A stretch of 64,000 bases of DNA, taken from contig NZ_AP017367.1 in the NCBI RefSeq assembly GCF_001548395.1, positions 347,001 to 411,000 on the forward strand, in the 5' to 3' direction. Origin of the DNA: Leptolyngbya sp. O-77 (GTDB taxonomy: Bacteria > Cyanobacteriota > Cyanobacteriia > Elainellales > Elainellaceae). Below, in pieces: positions 49,408 through 58,487 of the stretch. Under the pieces are notes generated by a model, which had not been told where the DNA came from, did no database searches, and was given only the letters and a program-made list of their open reading frames with translations. The stretch's first letter is position 1, and each line of letters opens with the position of its first letter. The translations under genes and the position numbers were made by a program.

Positions 49408-51996
49408 TCAGATCGACGCAACGAGCTTTGCTTCTTCCTCTTTGGGAATCACGCGCCCCTCATCCTCAAATCCCACAATCTGGTCGAAGTTGAGATAGCG
49501 ATAGAGGTCGCTGGCAAACGGGTCGATCTTCTTCGTCACGATCTCCATGTACTCCTCCACCGTGGGAATACGACCCAGCAGGGCACACACCGCCGCCAAT
49601 TCTGCCGAACCCAGGTAGACCTGTGCGCCTTTGCCCATGCGGTTGTTGAAGTTGCGGGTGGAGGTAGAGAACACCGTCACGCCGTCATCGACGCGGGCCT
49701 GGTTGCCCATGCAGAGCGAGCAGCCGGGCATCTCCGTGCGGGCCCCCGCTGCGGCAAAGATGCCGTAATAGCCCTCTTCGCGAAGCTGCTGCTCATCCAT
49801 GCGGGTGGGCGGCGCAATCCACAGGCGCACCTTCACCGGGCCTGCGCCCTCTAGCACCTTCGCCGCCGCGCGATAGTGCCCAATATTCGTCATGCAGGAG
49901 CCAATGAAGACCTCGTGGATCGGATCGCCCGCACATTCCGACATCAGCTTGATGTTGTCGGGGTCGTTGGGCGCAGCCACGATCGGTTCCTTGATCTGAT
50001 CTAGATCCACCTCGATGATGTCGGCATACTCCGCGTCCGGGTCAGCGCTCATCAGCGACGGGTTCGCCAGCCACTCCTCCATCTTGCGGACGCGACGGAG
50101 AATCGTGCGGGCATCGCCATAGCCCCGTGCCACCATGTTCTTCAGCAGCGCCACATTCGACCGCAGGTATTCTGCTACTGTTGCTTCGCTCAGCTTGATG
50201 GTGCAGCCTGCGGCCGATCGCTCTGCGGTCGCGTCGGTCAGCTCAAAGGCTTGCTCCAGTTGCAGATCTGGCAGACCCTCCATTTCGATAATTCGGCCAG
50301 AATACACATTCTTTTTGTTTTCTTTGGCAACCGTTAGCTTGCCCTGCTGAATGGCAACGTAGGGAATTGCATTGACCACGTCGCGCAGCGTTACACCCGG
50401 TTGCAGTTTGCCCTTAAAGCGCACCAGCACCGACTCTGGCATATCCAGCGGCATCACGCCCAGGGCCGCCGCAAAGGCCACCAGCCCAGAGCCAGCCGGG
50501 AAGGAAATGCCCAGCGGGAAGCGAGTATGAGAGTCGCCGCCTGTGCCCACCGTATCCGGCAGCAGCATCCGGTTCAGCCAGGAGTGGATGATGCCGTCGC
50601 CGGGGCGCAGAGACACGCCGCCACGCGAGGTAATGAAGTCGGGCAGTTCGTGGTGGGTTTTGATATCGACGGGCTTGGGATAGGCAGCGGTGTGGCAGAA
50701 GCTCTGCATCACCAAGTCGGCGCTGAAGCCCAGGCAGGCCAGTTCCTTTAGCTCGTCGCGGGTCATGGGGCCAGTGGTGTCTTGGGAGCCAACGGTGGTC
50801 ATGATCGGTTCGCAAGACATGCCGGGGCGCACGCCAGGAAGTCCGCAGGCCTTGCCCACCATCTTTTGCGCCAGGGTGAAGCCTTTGCCCGTGTCGGCAG
50901 GCATTTGGGGGCGGATGAACAGGTCGCTAGGAGGCAGCCCCAGGGCCATGCGGGTTTTGTCGGTGAGCGATCGCCCAATCAGCAAGGGAATCCGTCCGCC
51001 TGCCCGCACCTCGTCCAGAATCGTGTCGGGCTTAAGCGTAAAGGTGGAGATTACCTCGCCCGCCTCGTTGGTGATTTCGCCTTTGTAAGGGTAGATGGTG
51101 ATCACGTCACCCGTTTCCATCTTCGTCACGTCGCACTCGATGGGCAATGCGCCAGAGTCTTCCATCGTGTTGAAGAAAATGGGCGCGATCTTACCCCCCA
51201 GGCAATAGCCGCCCGTGCGTTTGTTAGGCACAAAGGGAATGTCCTCGCCCATGTGCCAGAGGACGGAGTTGGTGGCGGATTTGCGAGACGATCCCGTGCC
51301 TACTACATCGCCAACATAGGCCACGGGATAGCCCTTTTTCTTGAGTTCGGCGATGGTTTCTAGGGAACCCGGCTGGCGGGTCTCCAGCATCACCGTGGCG
51401 TGCAGCGGGATGTCGGGACGGGTGGTGGCGTGGGGCGCGGGCGAGAGATCGTCGGTGTTGGTTTCACCGGGCACTTTGAACACCGTCACCGTGATGGCTT
51501 CCGGCAGCGGCGAGCGGCTAGTAAACCAGTCTGCATTGGCCCAGGCGGTCATGATTTGCTGGGCTGATTCGTTGCCGCTTTCCGCCAATTCCTGAATGTC
51601 ATGAAACGCATCGTAGATTAGCAGCGTCTTGCTGAGGGCGGCGGTGGCAGTAGCAACGACCTCTGCATTGGGCGAGTGCAGCAGGTCGATGAGCGATCGC
51701 ACGTTGTAGCCCCCCATCATCGTGCCCAGCAACTCTGTGGCGTATTGGGGCGAGATCAGCGGGCTGGAGGCTTCCCCTTTGGCGATCGCCGTCAGAAATC
51801 CCGCCTTCACATAGGCCGCCTGATCCACCCCTGGCGGAATGCGATCGCGCAGCAGGCTGACCAAAAACTCTTCTTCGCCTGCTGGCGGCTGCTTCAGCAA
51901 TTCGCACAATTCGGACGTTTGCTCAGCAGACAGCGGCAGCGGCGGAATCCCCAGCGCCGCCCGCTCTGCCACATGGTTACGATAGGCTTCCAGCAT
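49408..51996 (-). CDS. acnB: Aconitate hydratase B / 2-methylisocitrate dehydratase
   Basis: 862 residues, the normal AcnB length. The N-terminal HEAT-like and swivel domains (MLEAYRNHVAERAALGIPPL; GYPVAYVGDVVGTGSSRKSA) come before the [4Fe-4S] catalytic domains, which is the AcnB order. Cluster cysteines are in HEVFIGSCMTNIGHYRAAAK and MPGCSLCMGNQARV. DSHTRFPLGISFPAGSGLVA is the substrate region. It interconverts citrate and isocitrate. AcnB is the aconitase of most cyanobacteria. Confidence 0.97.
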   Translation of the reverse strand: MLEAYRNHVAERAALGIPPLPLSAEQTSELCELLKQPPAGEEEFLVSLLRDRIPPGVDQAAYVKAGFLTAIAKGEASSPLISPQYATELLGTMMGGYNVRSLIDLLHSPNAEVVATATAALSKTLLIYDAFHDIQELAESGNESAQQIMTAWANADWFTSRSPLPEAITVTVFKVPGETNTDDLSPAPHATTRPDIPLHATVMLETRQPGSLETIAELKKKGYPVAYVGDVVGTGSSRKSATNSVLWHMGEDIPFVPNKRTGGYCLGGKIAPIFFNTMEDSGALPIECDVTKMETGDVITIYPYKGEITNEAGEVISTFTLKPDTILDEVRAGGRIPLLIGRSLTDKTRMALGLPPSDLFIRPQMPADTGKGFTLAQKMVGKACGLPGVRPGMSCEPIMTTVGSQDTTGPMTRDELKELACLGFSADLVMQSFCHTAAYPKPVDIKTHHELPDFITSRGGVSLRPGDGIIHSWLNRMLLPDTVGTGGDSHTRFPLGISFPAGSGLVAFAAALGVMPLDMPESVLVRFKGKLQPGVTLRDVVNAIPYVAIQQGKLTVAKENKKNVYSGRIIEMEGLPDLQLEQAFELTDATAERSAAGCTIKLSEATVAEYLRSNVALLKNMVARGYGDARTILRRVRKMEEWLANPSLMSADPDAEYADIIEVDLDQIKEPIVAAPNDPDNIKLMSECAGDPIHEVFIGSCMTNIGHYRAAAKVLEGAGPVKVRLWIAPPTRMDEQQLREEGYYGIFAAAGARTEMPGCSLCMGNQARVDDGVTVFSTSTRNFNNRMGKGAQVYLGSAELAAVCALLGRIPTVEEYMEIVTKKIDPFASDLYRYLNFDQIVGFEDEGRVIPKEEEAKLVASI

Positions 51997-52148
51997 GATT
52001 AATCCTTGCTCCCAGACACCAGCAATAGGCGTGAATGATGGTAAACCGATGTTGCACTGATTTCAAGTGAACCGATTTCAAGAGCAACATCTTATCTCTA
52101 CGCTAGCGCGATGGGAGTTATTGGTGAGCAGTTTGAGCGGGGTGATGA

Positions 52149-52185
52149 GGTGATGGGGTGATGGGGTGATGGGGTGATGGGGTGG
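52149..52185. repeat. 8-bp tandem repeat TGATGGGG
   Basis: Four or more copies of TGATGGGG in tandem lie between acnB and the S4-domain gene, ending GTGGATGGGG. Confidence 0.85.
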
Positions 52186-52211
52186 ATGGGGCTACTCCAA
52201 CACTCCATCAC

Positions 52212-52436
52212 TCACTCCAGACTCACCAAAAACTCCTCGCCTGCGACTGAGACGCGATCGCCCTCCACGAGTTTTCGACCGCGCCGAGTTTCTACCTCGC
52301 CGTTGACGCTGACTTCACCAATCTGGATTAACACTTTAGCTTCGCCGCCAGTGGGCACGGCGTTCACCCATTTCAGGAATTGATCAAGCTTGATAGTTTT
52401 GGCGGAGGATTCATTAACGGGGGATTCATTGGGCAT
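52212..52436 (-). CDS. S4-domain RNA-binding protein (YbcJ-like)
   Basis: 74 residues. IKLDQFLKWVNAVPTGGEAK followed by VLIQIGEVSVNGEVETRRGR and KLVEGDRVSVAGEEFLV is a complete single S4 domain of the YbcJ/YaaA small-protein type. S4 domains bind structured RNA, mostly rRNA. The first 12 residues are variable; the domain would remain intact with a start a few codons later. Confidence 0.85.
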   Translation of the reverse strand: MPNESPVNESSAKTIKLDQFLKWVNAVPTGGEAKVLIQIGEVSVNGEVETRRGRKLVEGDRVSVAGEEFLVSLE

Positions 52437-52603
52437 GGCGGAGCTGTGTGTAGCGGGGGATCAGGGGGTAAGAATCAGGTTTGAGGGGCAAAGAGCGGGA
52501 GTTTAGTGTGGGCGATACCTTTAATCGTAGGCGCTGCGAGTAAAATCGCGGTGACAGGCGAAACACAAGTTACGCCAGTTGCTGTTTGTTTTTTCCTTTC
52601 CCA

Positions 52604-53026
52604 ATGTCTATCGACATCACCACGCCCGCGATTCTGTTTCCCACGATTTCGCTGCTGCTGCTGGCCTACACAAACCGCTTTGTGGCGCTGGCCAGCATCA
52701 TCCGCAACCTGCACGCCAGCCACCAGAACAAGCCCGACCCGGTACTCCGCCAGGAAATCGCCAGCCTCCGCTACCGCATCAAGCTCATCCGCAATATGCA
52801 GGCTTGGGGAGCGGCGAGTTTGCTATTTAGCGTCATTTGTATCCTGCTGCTGTTTCTGGGGTTTATCGACGCAGGGCGCTGGATTTTTGCAGTTAGCCTG
52901 GTGATGATGCTAGTTTCGCTGGCGCTGTCGCTGCGGGAAATTCAGCTTTCGGTGGTGGCGCTGGATCTGCACCTGCGGGATGTAGAACAGGAGCGGGAAC
53001 GGGGGCGATCGCCCGACTATTTTTAG
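52604..53026 (+). CDS. DUF2721 membrane protein
   Basis: 140 residues from the ATG at 52604 (MSIDITTPAILFPTISLLLL). Helix 1 is ILFPTISLLLLAYTNRF, followed by the conserved LASIIRNLHASHQN and LRYRIKLIRNMQAWGAASLL. Two further membrane helices are SLLFSVICILLLFLGF and WIFAVSLVMMLVSLALSL, with the end LREIQLSVVALDLHLRDVE. This matches DUF2721, an uncharacterised family of small three-helix membrane proteins. Its stop overlaps the first base or so of a 10-bp tandem repeat. Confidence 0.85.
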   Translation: MSIDITTPAILFPTISLLLLAYTNRFVALASIIRNLHASHQNKPDPVLRQEIASLRYRIKLIRNMQAWGAASLLFSVICILLLFLGFIDAGRWIFAVSLVMMLVSLALSLREIQLSVVALDLHLRDVEQERERGRSPDYF

Positions 53027-53075
53027 GCGCTCGTAGGCGCTCGTAGGTGCTCGTAGGCGCTCGTAGGCGCTCGTA
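53026..53075. repeat. 10-bp tandem repeat GGCGCTCGTA
   Basis: Five units of GGCGCTCGTA (one with GGTGCTCGTA) directly follow the DUF2721 stop codon. On the minus strand they read TACGAGCGCC units. Confidence 0.9.
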
Positions 53076-53161
53076 ACTTTGGGCGCTTGTCTTTTCGGCA
53101 CTCCCTAACCCGCTGCATCCGCAGAGGCGCGGCCCGAAACGCAGAACCCTACGGCGTGACT

Positions 53162-53980
53162 CTACGGCGTGGTCGTCAGCACCTTATCTTCCGCCGAAAC
53201 CGCTTCCGGGCTATTGGCTTCCGACGGGGGAACCGCCTGCCAAAACTGGGGCAGATAGGTCGCCCAGTTCGCCAGAATGTGCTTGGCCTTGGCGCTGCCT
53301 GTGCGATCGGCGTGGGCTGCAATCAGGTCTTTCAACTGCTGTTCGCCGACGGGGCTGGTGACCCGCTGGATTTTGATAATCTCCGGGTTCACCTTGCTAG
53401 GGAAGCTGCCGTCTTCGTCCAGGAAGTAGGCCAGTCCGCCCGTCATGCCCGCGCCGACGTTGCGCCCGACCCTGCCCAGCACCACAATCACGCCGCCCGT
53501 CATATATTCGCAGCAGTGGTCGCCTGCGCCCTCGATCACGGCGCGACCGAGGGAGTTCCGCACCGCAAAGCGCTCGCCCGCCTGCCCGCTGGCAAACAGG
53601 GTGCCGCCCGTTGCGCCGTAGAGGCAGGTGTTGCCGACGATGACGTTGCTGGCCGCGTCGAAGGTGGCGGCTGTTGAGGGCTTGATGATGATCTCGCCGC
53701 CGTGCATCCCCTTGCCCACATAGTCGTTGGCTTCGCCTTCCAGCTTCAGCGTCATGCCGGGGAGGTTGAACGCGCCAAAGCTCTGGCCCACACTGCCCCG
53801 AAACTCCAGCGTCAGGTGTCCGGCAAAGCCCGTATCGCCATACTGCTTGGCGATCGCCCCTGCGACTCGCGCTCCCACGCTGCGGTCGGTATTGACCACG
53901 CCGACTGTCTTGGTGAGGCTGGTTTGATTCTGAATCGCCGCCTGGACTGCGGGGTCGGCCAGAATTTCGTCATCCAGCAC
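53162..53980 (-). CDS. gltS: Ferredoxin-dependent glutamate synthase, C-terminal part (separated by a frame disruption)
   Basis: 272 residues of the GXGXG beta-helix domain that ends glutamate synthases: GHLTLEFRGSVGQSFGAFNL, MHGGEIIIKPSTAATFDAAS and ERFAVRNSLGRAVIEGAGDH. It is the continuation of the 54046-57828 gene. The frame is open upstream of this ATG through TREDRSWLVHETVHSNGPVL, but two extra cytosines shift it relative to the main part. On its own this domain has no known activity. Either the gene is broken or the sequence has an error here. Confidence 0.85.
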   Translation of the reverse strand: MLDDEILADPAVQAAIQNQTSLTKTVGVVNTDRSVGARVAGAIAKQYGDTGFAGHLTLEFRGSVGQSFGAFNLPGMTLKLEGEANDYVGKGMHGGEIIIKPSTAATFDAASNVIVGNTCLYGATGGTLFASGQAGERFAVRNSLGRAVIEGAGDHCCEYMTGGVIVVLGRVGRNVGAGMTGGLAYFLDEDGSFPSKVNPEIIKIQRVTSPVGEQQLKDLIAAHADRTGSAKAKHILANWATYLPQFWQAVPPSEANSPEAVSAEDKVLTTTP

Positions 53981-54045
53981 CGGGCCGTTGCTGTGAACCG
54001 TTTCGTGAACCAGCCAACTGCGGTCTTCGCGGGTGTCAGGGCAGA

Positions 54046-57000
54046 TTAATCAGGGCAGGACAGATCCAGCGCCTTGGTCTTGGTCAGCGATACGCCGTCA
54101 CGCACCTTCAGCAGGTCGGCGCGGCCGATTAGCTCGTTCAGCGACCGATAGCCCAGCCGGGCCAGGAGCGATCGCGCTTCTTCGGCGATGAAATAGAAGA
54201 AGTTGACGACGTGTTCTGGCGTGCCGGGGAAGCGCTTCCGCAGTTCTTCCTTCTGGCTGGCCACACCCACGGGGCAGTTGTTGGTATGACAAATCCGCGC
54301 CATGATGCAGCCTTCCGCAATCATGGCGATCGAGCCAAAGCCAAACTCTTCGCCGCCCATCAGCGCCGCCATCACCACGTCCCAGCCGGTCTTGATGCCG
54401 CCATCGACGCGCAGCAGCACACGATCGCGCAGTTTGTTTTCCATCAGCACGCGATGCACCTCAGTTAGCCCCAGTTCCCACGGGCTACCCGCGTGTTTGA
54501 TGGAACTCAGCGGCGATGCGCCCGTACCGCCGTCGTGGCCGGAGATTTGGATAATGTCGGCGTTTGCCTTGGCCACGCCCGCCGCCACCGTGCCGATGCC
54601 GACTTCCGACACCAGCTTCACAGAGACTTGCGCCGCTGGGTTGATCTGGTGCAGGTCAAAAATCAACTGCTCCAGGTCTTCGATGGAGTAGATGTCGTGG
54701 TGGGGCGGCGGCGAAATCAGCGTCACACCGGGTTTCGAGCGGCGCAGCATGGCGATGTAGGGGCTGACCTTGGGGCCCGGAAGCTGGCCGCCTTCACCGG
54801 GTTTTGCCCCCTGCGCCATCTTGATTTCAAGCTGCTTGGCGCTCATCAGGTATTCCGGCGTGACCCCAAAGCGGCCAGAGGCGATTTGCTTGATGGCCGA
54901 CGCAGCGCGATCGCCATTTTTCAGCCCCCTCAGATGGGGCAGCGTGGGCGATAGTCCTTCGTCATCCACATCGTCCAGCACCTTGTAGCGCACAGGATCT
55001 TCGCCGCCCTCGCCAGAATTTGACTTGCCGCCGATGCGGTTCATGGCGATCGCCAGCGTTTCGTGTGCCTCCCGCGACAGCGCCCCCAGGGACATGCCGC
55101 CCGTGCAGAAGCGCTTCACGATTTCGGAGACGGGTTCGACCTCTTCGATCGGAATGGAGGGGCGATCGCTCTTAAAGTCCAGCAGGTCACGCAGCGCCGT
55201 CAGCGGACGCTCTTCCAAGTACTTTTGGTACAGATCGTAGTGGTCGTAGTTCTTGGACTCCACCGCTTTATGCAGGTGCTTCGCCATTTCGGGGCTATTC
55301 ATGTGATACTCGCCGCCAGGACGATATTGCACAAAGCCCATGTTTTCAAGCTTTTTGACCGATAGCTCCGGGAAGGCGCGACTGTGGAACGACAGCACTT
55401 CGTTCGCCAGATCTGCCACGCTCAGCCCCCCCAGCCGCGAAGCCGTGCCGTAAAAGCCGAGGTGCAGCAGATCGCCGCCGATGCCGATCGCCTCGAAAAT
55501 CTGCGCCCCGTGATAGCTAGAGAGCAGGGAAATCCCCATCTTAGAGAGAATCTTCAGCAGGCCCGACTCGACCGACTTGCGGTAGTTTTGCTGCGCTTTT
55601 TCCACCGAGATCGCCTCAATCTTGCCGCGCTCCATCAGGCTTTGGGTCTTGGGATCAGCGTGCCAATGGCGCACCGTTTCAAACGCCAGATAGGGACATA
55701 CGGCACTGGCTCCATAGCCGATTAGACAGGCAAAATGATGGGTACTCCAGCACTGGGCCGTGTCCACAATCAGCGAGGCCCGCATCCGCAAGCCTTGGCG
55801 GATCAGGTGGTGGTGAACTGCACCCACGGCCAGCAGCGGCGGGATGTAGCTGGTGCTGGCGCTGAGAGTTGTCGGGGAACCGTCAGACGAGAGGCGATCG
55901 CTCAAAATCAGGATCGACTTGCCGGAGCGGACGGCCGCCGTCGCCTGCTGGCAGAGGTCATTCACCGCCTGCTGTAGCCCGTCGGGCCCGGCGGAAATGT
56001 TGAACAGAGTAGACAGACTGGCGGTTTCAAACTCTGAGTTGCGGATAAAGTCTAGCTCTGCGTCATTCAGGACGGGCGACTTGAGGCTGAGCAGGTGGGC
56101 ATATTCCGGCTTTTCGTCCAGCAGGTTGCCGCGTGCGCCCAGTTCCATCGCCAGAGACATCACCAGCTTTTCGCGCAGCGGGTCGATGGGTGGGTTTGTC
56201 ACCTGGGCAAAACGCTGCTTGAAATAATCGTAGAGCAGGTGTGGTTTTTCGGACAGCACGGCCAGGGGAATGTCGTCACCCATGCAGAAAGTCGGCTCGC
56301 TGCCTTTCTGAGCCATATCCTGGATCACCATCTCCACGTCTTCGGAGGTGTAGCCGAAGGCAGTTTGGTGGCGCAGCAGGGCAACGCTGTCCAGGTAGGA
56401 TTCGGTGGTAAAGGGCTGGGGTTCTAACTCGCGGCGATTCTGCTTCAGCCACTCGCCGTAGGGCTGAGCCTGGGCCACGCGCTGCTTAATGTCCCAGTTT
56501 TTGAGGATTTCGTGAGATTGCAGGTCAACGGCGATCGCCTGTCCAGGGCCGAGTCTTCCTTTCTCGACAATTTCGGCTTCTGGCAGATCCACCACGCCCG
56601 CTTCCGACGCCACCACAATATAACCGTCGCGGGTAATGGCGTAGCGAGCCGGACGCAAGCCGTTGCGGTCGAGCGATGCACCGACCTTCTTGCCATCGCT
56701 AAACACCAGCAGCGCCGGGCCGTCCCACGGCTCTTGGATACCGCTGTAGTATTCGTAAAAGTCTATGATTTCGGGATATTCTGCCAGATCAGGCTGGTTG
56801 TTATACGCCTCTGGCACCATCATCATCAGCGCCGCCAGCGGATCGCGCCCCGATCGCACTAGCAGCTCCATCACATTGTCCAGGTTAGCGGAGTCGCTGT
56901 TTTCTGGGCGGACGGTGGGTTTCAAATCTGCCAGGCGGTTTCCCCAGATGGGATGATCGAGATCTGCCTCCCGGGCCATCATCCAGTTGATATTGCCCAG

Positions 57001-57828
57001 CAGGGTATTGATTTCGCCGTTGTGCGCCAGCAGTCGCATTGGCTGAGCCAAGGGCCACTTGGGCATCGTGTTGGTGCTAAAGCGGCGGTGGTAGGTAGCA
57101 AAAGCGCTAGTGTAGAGCGGGTTTTGCAAGTCCAGATAAAACTCTCCCAGCACAGCCGAGCGCACCATGCCCTTGTAGACGATTGTGCGGCTAGAGAAAG
57201 AACAGACGTAAAACTCCTTCAACGCTTCGGCATACTCGCCCTGATAATCCGCCAGCACGGACAGAATACGCTTGCGGGCCCAGTAGAGGTCGCGCTCTAG
57301 GTCGTCGCCAGAGTCAGTCGATTCCACCAGCACTTGCTCAATCTGCGGCTGGTTTTCTCGCGCCTGGATGCCCAGCACGCTTGGCTTGACGGGCACTTTG
57401 CGCCAGCCCAGGACTTTCAACCCGCCTTCTGTCCAGACCTGGGTGGCCAGGTCGCGGGCGATCGCCGCTGCGGCCTCAGATTGCGGCAAAAACACCATGC
57501 CCAGCCCAAAATTCTCCGCTGCGGGCAGGCTGATCCCTTCCGACTCACACCACTCGCGGATCAGCACCCAGGGAATTGCGGTCATTAATCCTGCGCCATC
57601 ACCAGAGTCACGGTCGGCGCTACAGCCCCCCCGATGCTCCATGCAAGACAGCGCCACCAGCGCCTTTTGCACCAGGTCATGGCTAGATTTGCCCTGCGGA
57701 TCGGCAATAAACCCAACGCCACAAGCATCGCGCTCTTCCACCAGCCACCGCTGTCCCGCATAGCCCGTAGTTCCCTGCCCCATCCATTCGTTTTGGTTCA
57801 CGCCCATTCCACCCATAGCAACTTTCAA
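54046..57828 (-). CDS. gltS: Ferredoxin-dependent glutamate synthase, main part (frame ends early)
   Basis: 1260 of about 1540 expected residues. The glutamine amidotransferase domain begins at the processed Cys36 (EERDACGVGFIADPQGK); the central domain and the FMN/[3Fe-4S] synthase domain follow (VSVKLVSEVGIGTVAAGVAK, IQISGHDGGTGASPL, cluster cysteines in GCIMARICHTNNCPVGVA). The enzyme makes two glutamates from glutamine and 2-oxoglutarate using reduced ferredoxin. The frame stops at KTKALDLSCPD; the C-terminal domain is in another frame (53162-53980). Start candidates: ATG 57828, 57816, 57807 and 57783. Confidence 0.92.
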   Translation of the reverse strand: MKVAMGGMGVNQNEWMGQGTTGYAGQRWLVEERDACGVGFIADPQGKSSHDLVQKALVALSCMEHRGGCSADRDSGDGAGLMTAIPWVLIREWCESEGISLPAAENFGLGMVFLPQSEAAAAIARDLATQVWTEGGLKVLGWRKVPVKPSVLGIQARENQPQIEQVLVESTDSGDDLERDLYWARKRILSVLADYQGEYAEALKEFYVCSFSSRTIVYKGMVRSAVLGEFYLDLQNPLYTSAFATYHRRFSTNTMPKWPLAQPMRLLAHNGEINTLLGNINWMMAREADLDHPIWGNRLADLKPTVRPENSDSANLDNVMELLVRSGRDPLAALMMMVPEAYNNQPDLAEYPEIIDFYEYYSGIQEPWDGPALLVFSDGKKVGASLDRNGLRPARYAITRDGYIVVASEAGVVDLPEAEIVEKGRLGPGQAIAVDLQSHEILKNWDIKQRVAQAQPYGEWLKQNRRELEPQPFTTESYLDSVALLRHQTAFGYTSEDVEMVIQDMAQKGSEPTFCMGDDIPLAVLSEKPHLLYDYFKQRFAQVTNPPIDPLREKLVMSLAMELGARGNLLDEKPEYAHLLSLKSPVLNDAELDFIRNSEFETASLSTLFNISAGPDGLQQAVNDLCQQATAAVRSGKSILILSDRLSSDGSPTTLSASTSYIPPLLAVGAVHHHLIRQGLRMRASLIVDTAQCWSTHHFACLIGYGASAVCPYLAFETVRHWHADPKTQSLMERGKIEAISVEKAQQNYRKSVESGLLKILSKMGISLLSSYHGAQIFEAIGIGGDLLHLGFYGTASRLGGLSVADLANEVLSFHSRAFPELSVKKLENMGFVQYRPGGEYHMNSPEMAKHLHKAVESKNYDHYDLYQKYLEERPLTALRDLLDFKSDRPSIPIEEVEPVSEIVKRFCTGGMSLGALSREAHETLAIAMNRIGGKSNSGEGGEDPVRYKVLDDVDDEGLSPTLPHLRGLKNGDRAASAIKQIASGRFGVTPEYLMSAKQLEIKMAQGAKPGEGGQLPGPKVSPYIAMLRRSKPGVTLISPPPHHDIYSIEDLEQLIFDLHQINPAAQVSVKLVSEVGIGTVAAGVAKANADIIQISGHDGGTGASPLSSIKHAGSPWELGLTEVHRVLMENKLRDRVLLRVDGGIKTGWDVVMAALMGGEEFGFGSIAMIAEGCIMARICHTNNCPVGVASQKEELRKRFPGTPEHVVNFFYFIAEEARSLLARLGYRSLNELIGRADLLKVRDGVSLTKTKALDLSCPD

Positions 57829-58487
57829 CGAAAAGACCTGTTTTGTAATAACCCTGAAATAACCCTAGACCAACCCAATATCCCAACTGCCCTGTATTCT
57901 AGAACCGAGAACTGGTGAACGTTCTGAGCTACTCACTCAGGCACCGTGAATCCGCTCTTGGTTCCAGCAACCCCAGCTATTGTTCGCTCCTGCTGGTTCA
58001 AACCACGCCAGACTCGAACCCTGCCAGATTCAACCGCCCCAGACCCTCTGCTCCGCATTAGCCCATGCAGGCCGCAGCGCCGAAGTTCTTCATCCATGCG
58101 ATCGCAACTGCTTCCCGCTACTCCACTCTAGGGTCGGATTTCTTTCTGGAGAGACGCATACGTAACACTATGCCCAGGTTTTGACCCAAGTCCCTGCAAG
58201 TCTTTGGGAGATGGGATTCTGAAAAACCAGCGCGGTGTCAAAGCAGGGGCGATCGCTAGCAACCCCCCTTGCCATTTCAGGTTGGAATATCTACCTATCA
58301 GGATAGAGTATGAATTCTAGGTGAAGCGATGCGGATTTTGCAACTGAAATCCCGCGTGCCTCTCAGAACGGCACGTCAAATTGAGATGCCTATGCACAGT
58401 ACGGCACTTTTCACAGGTGCATAGATCCTTGAACTTCGGTTGCGAGCCGCCCAAAGTCTAGAAGCATGAATCTCAGAAGCACGAAGT
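57829..58487. other. Intergenic region between gltS and the outer-membrane protein gene
   Basis: About 660 bases. I looked for an NtcA site (GTA, eight bases, TAC) near the gltS start and found none that is convincing. The frames here have no recognisable content. Short duplicated AAGTCTAGAAGC motifs occur at 58453-58495. Confidence 0.4.

Noticed and set aside
53026..53075. 10-bp repeat as an origin or regulatory iteron
   Set aside because: It is a perfect simple tandem repeat right after a stop codon, like the other slippage products in the window; no dnaA or partition gene is near.
57829..58000. NtcA binding site upstream of gltS
   Set aside because: GTA triplets near the start are not followed by TAC at the required spacing.
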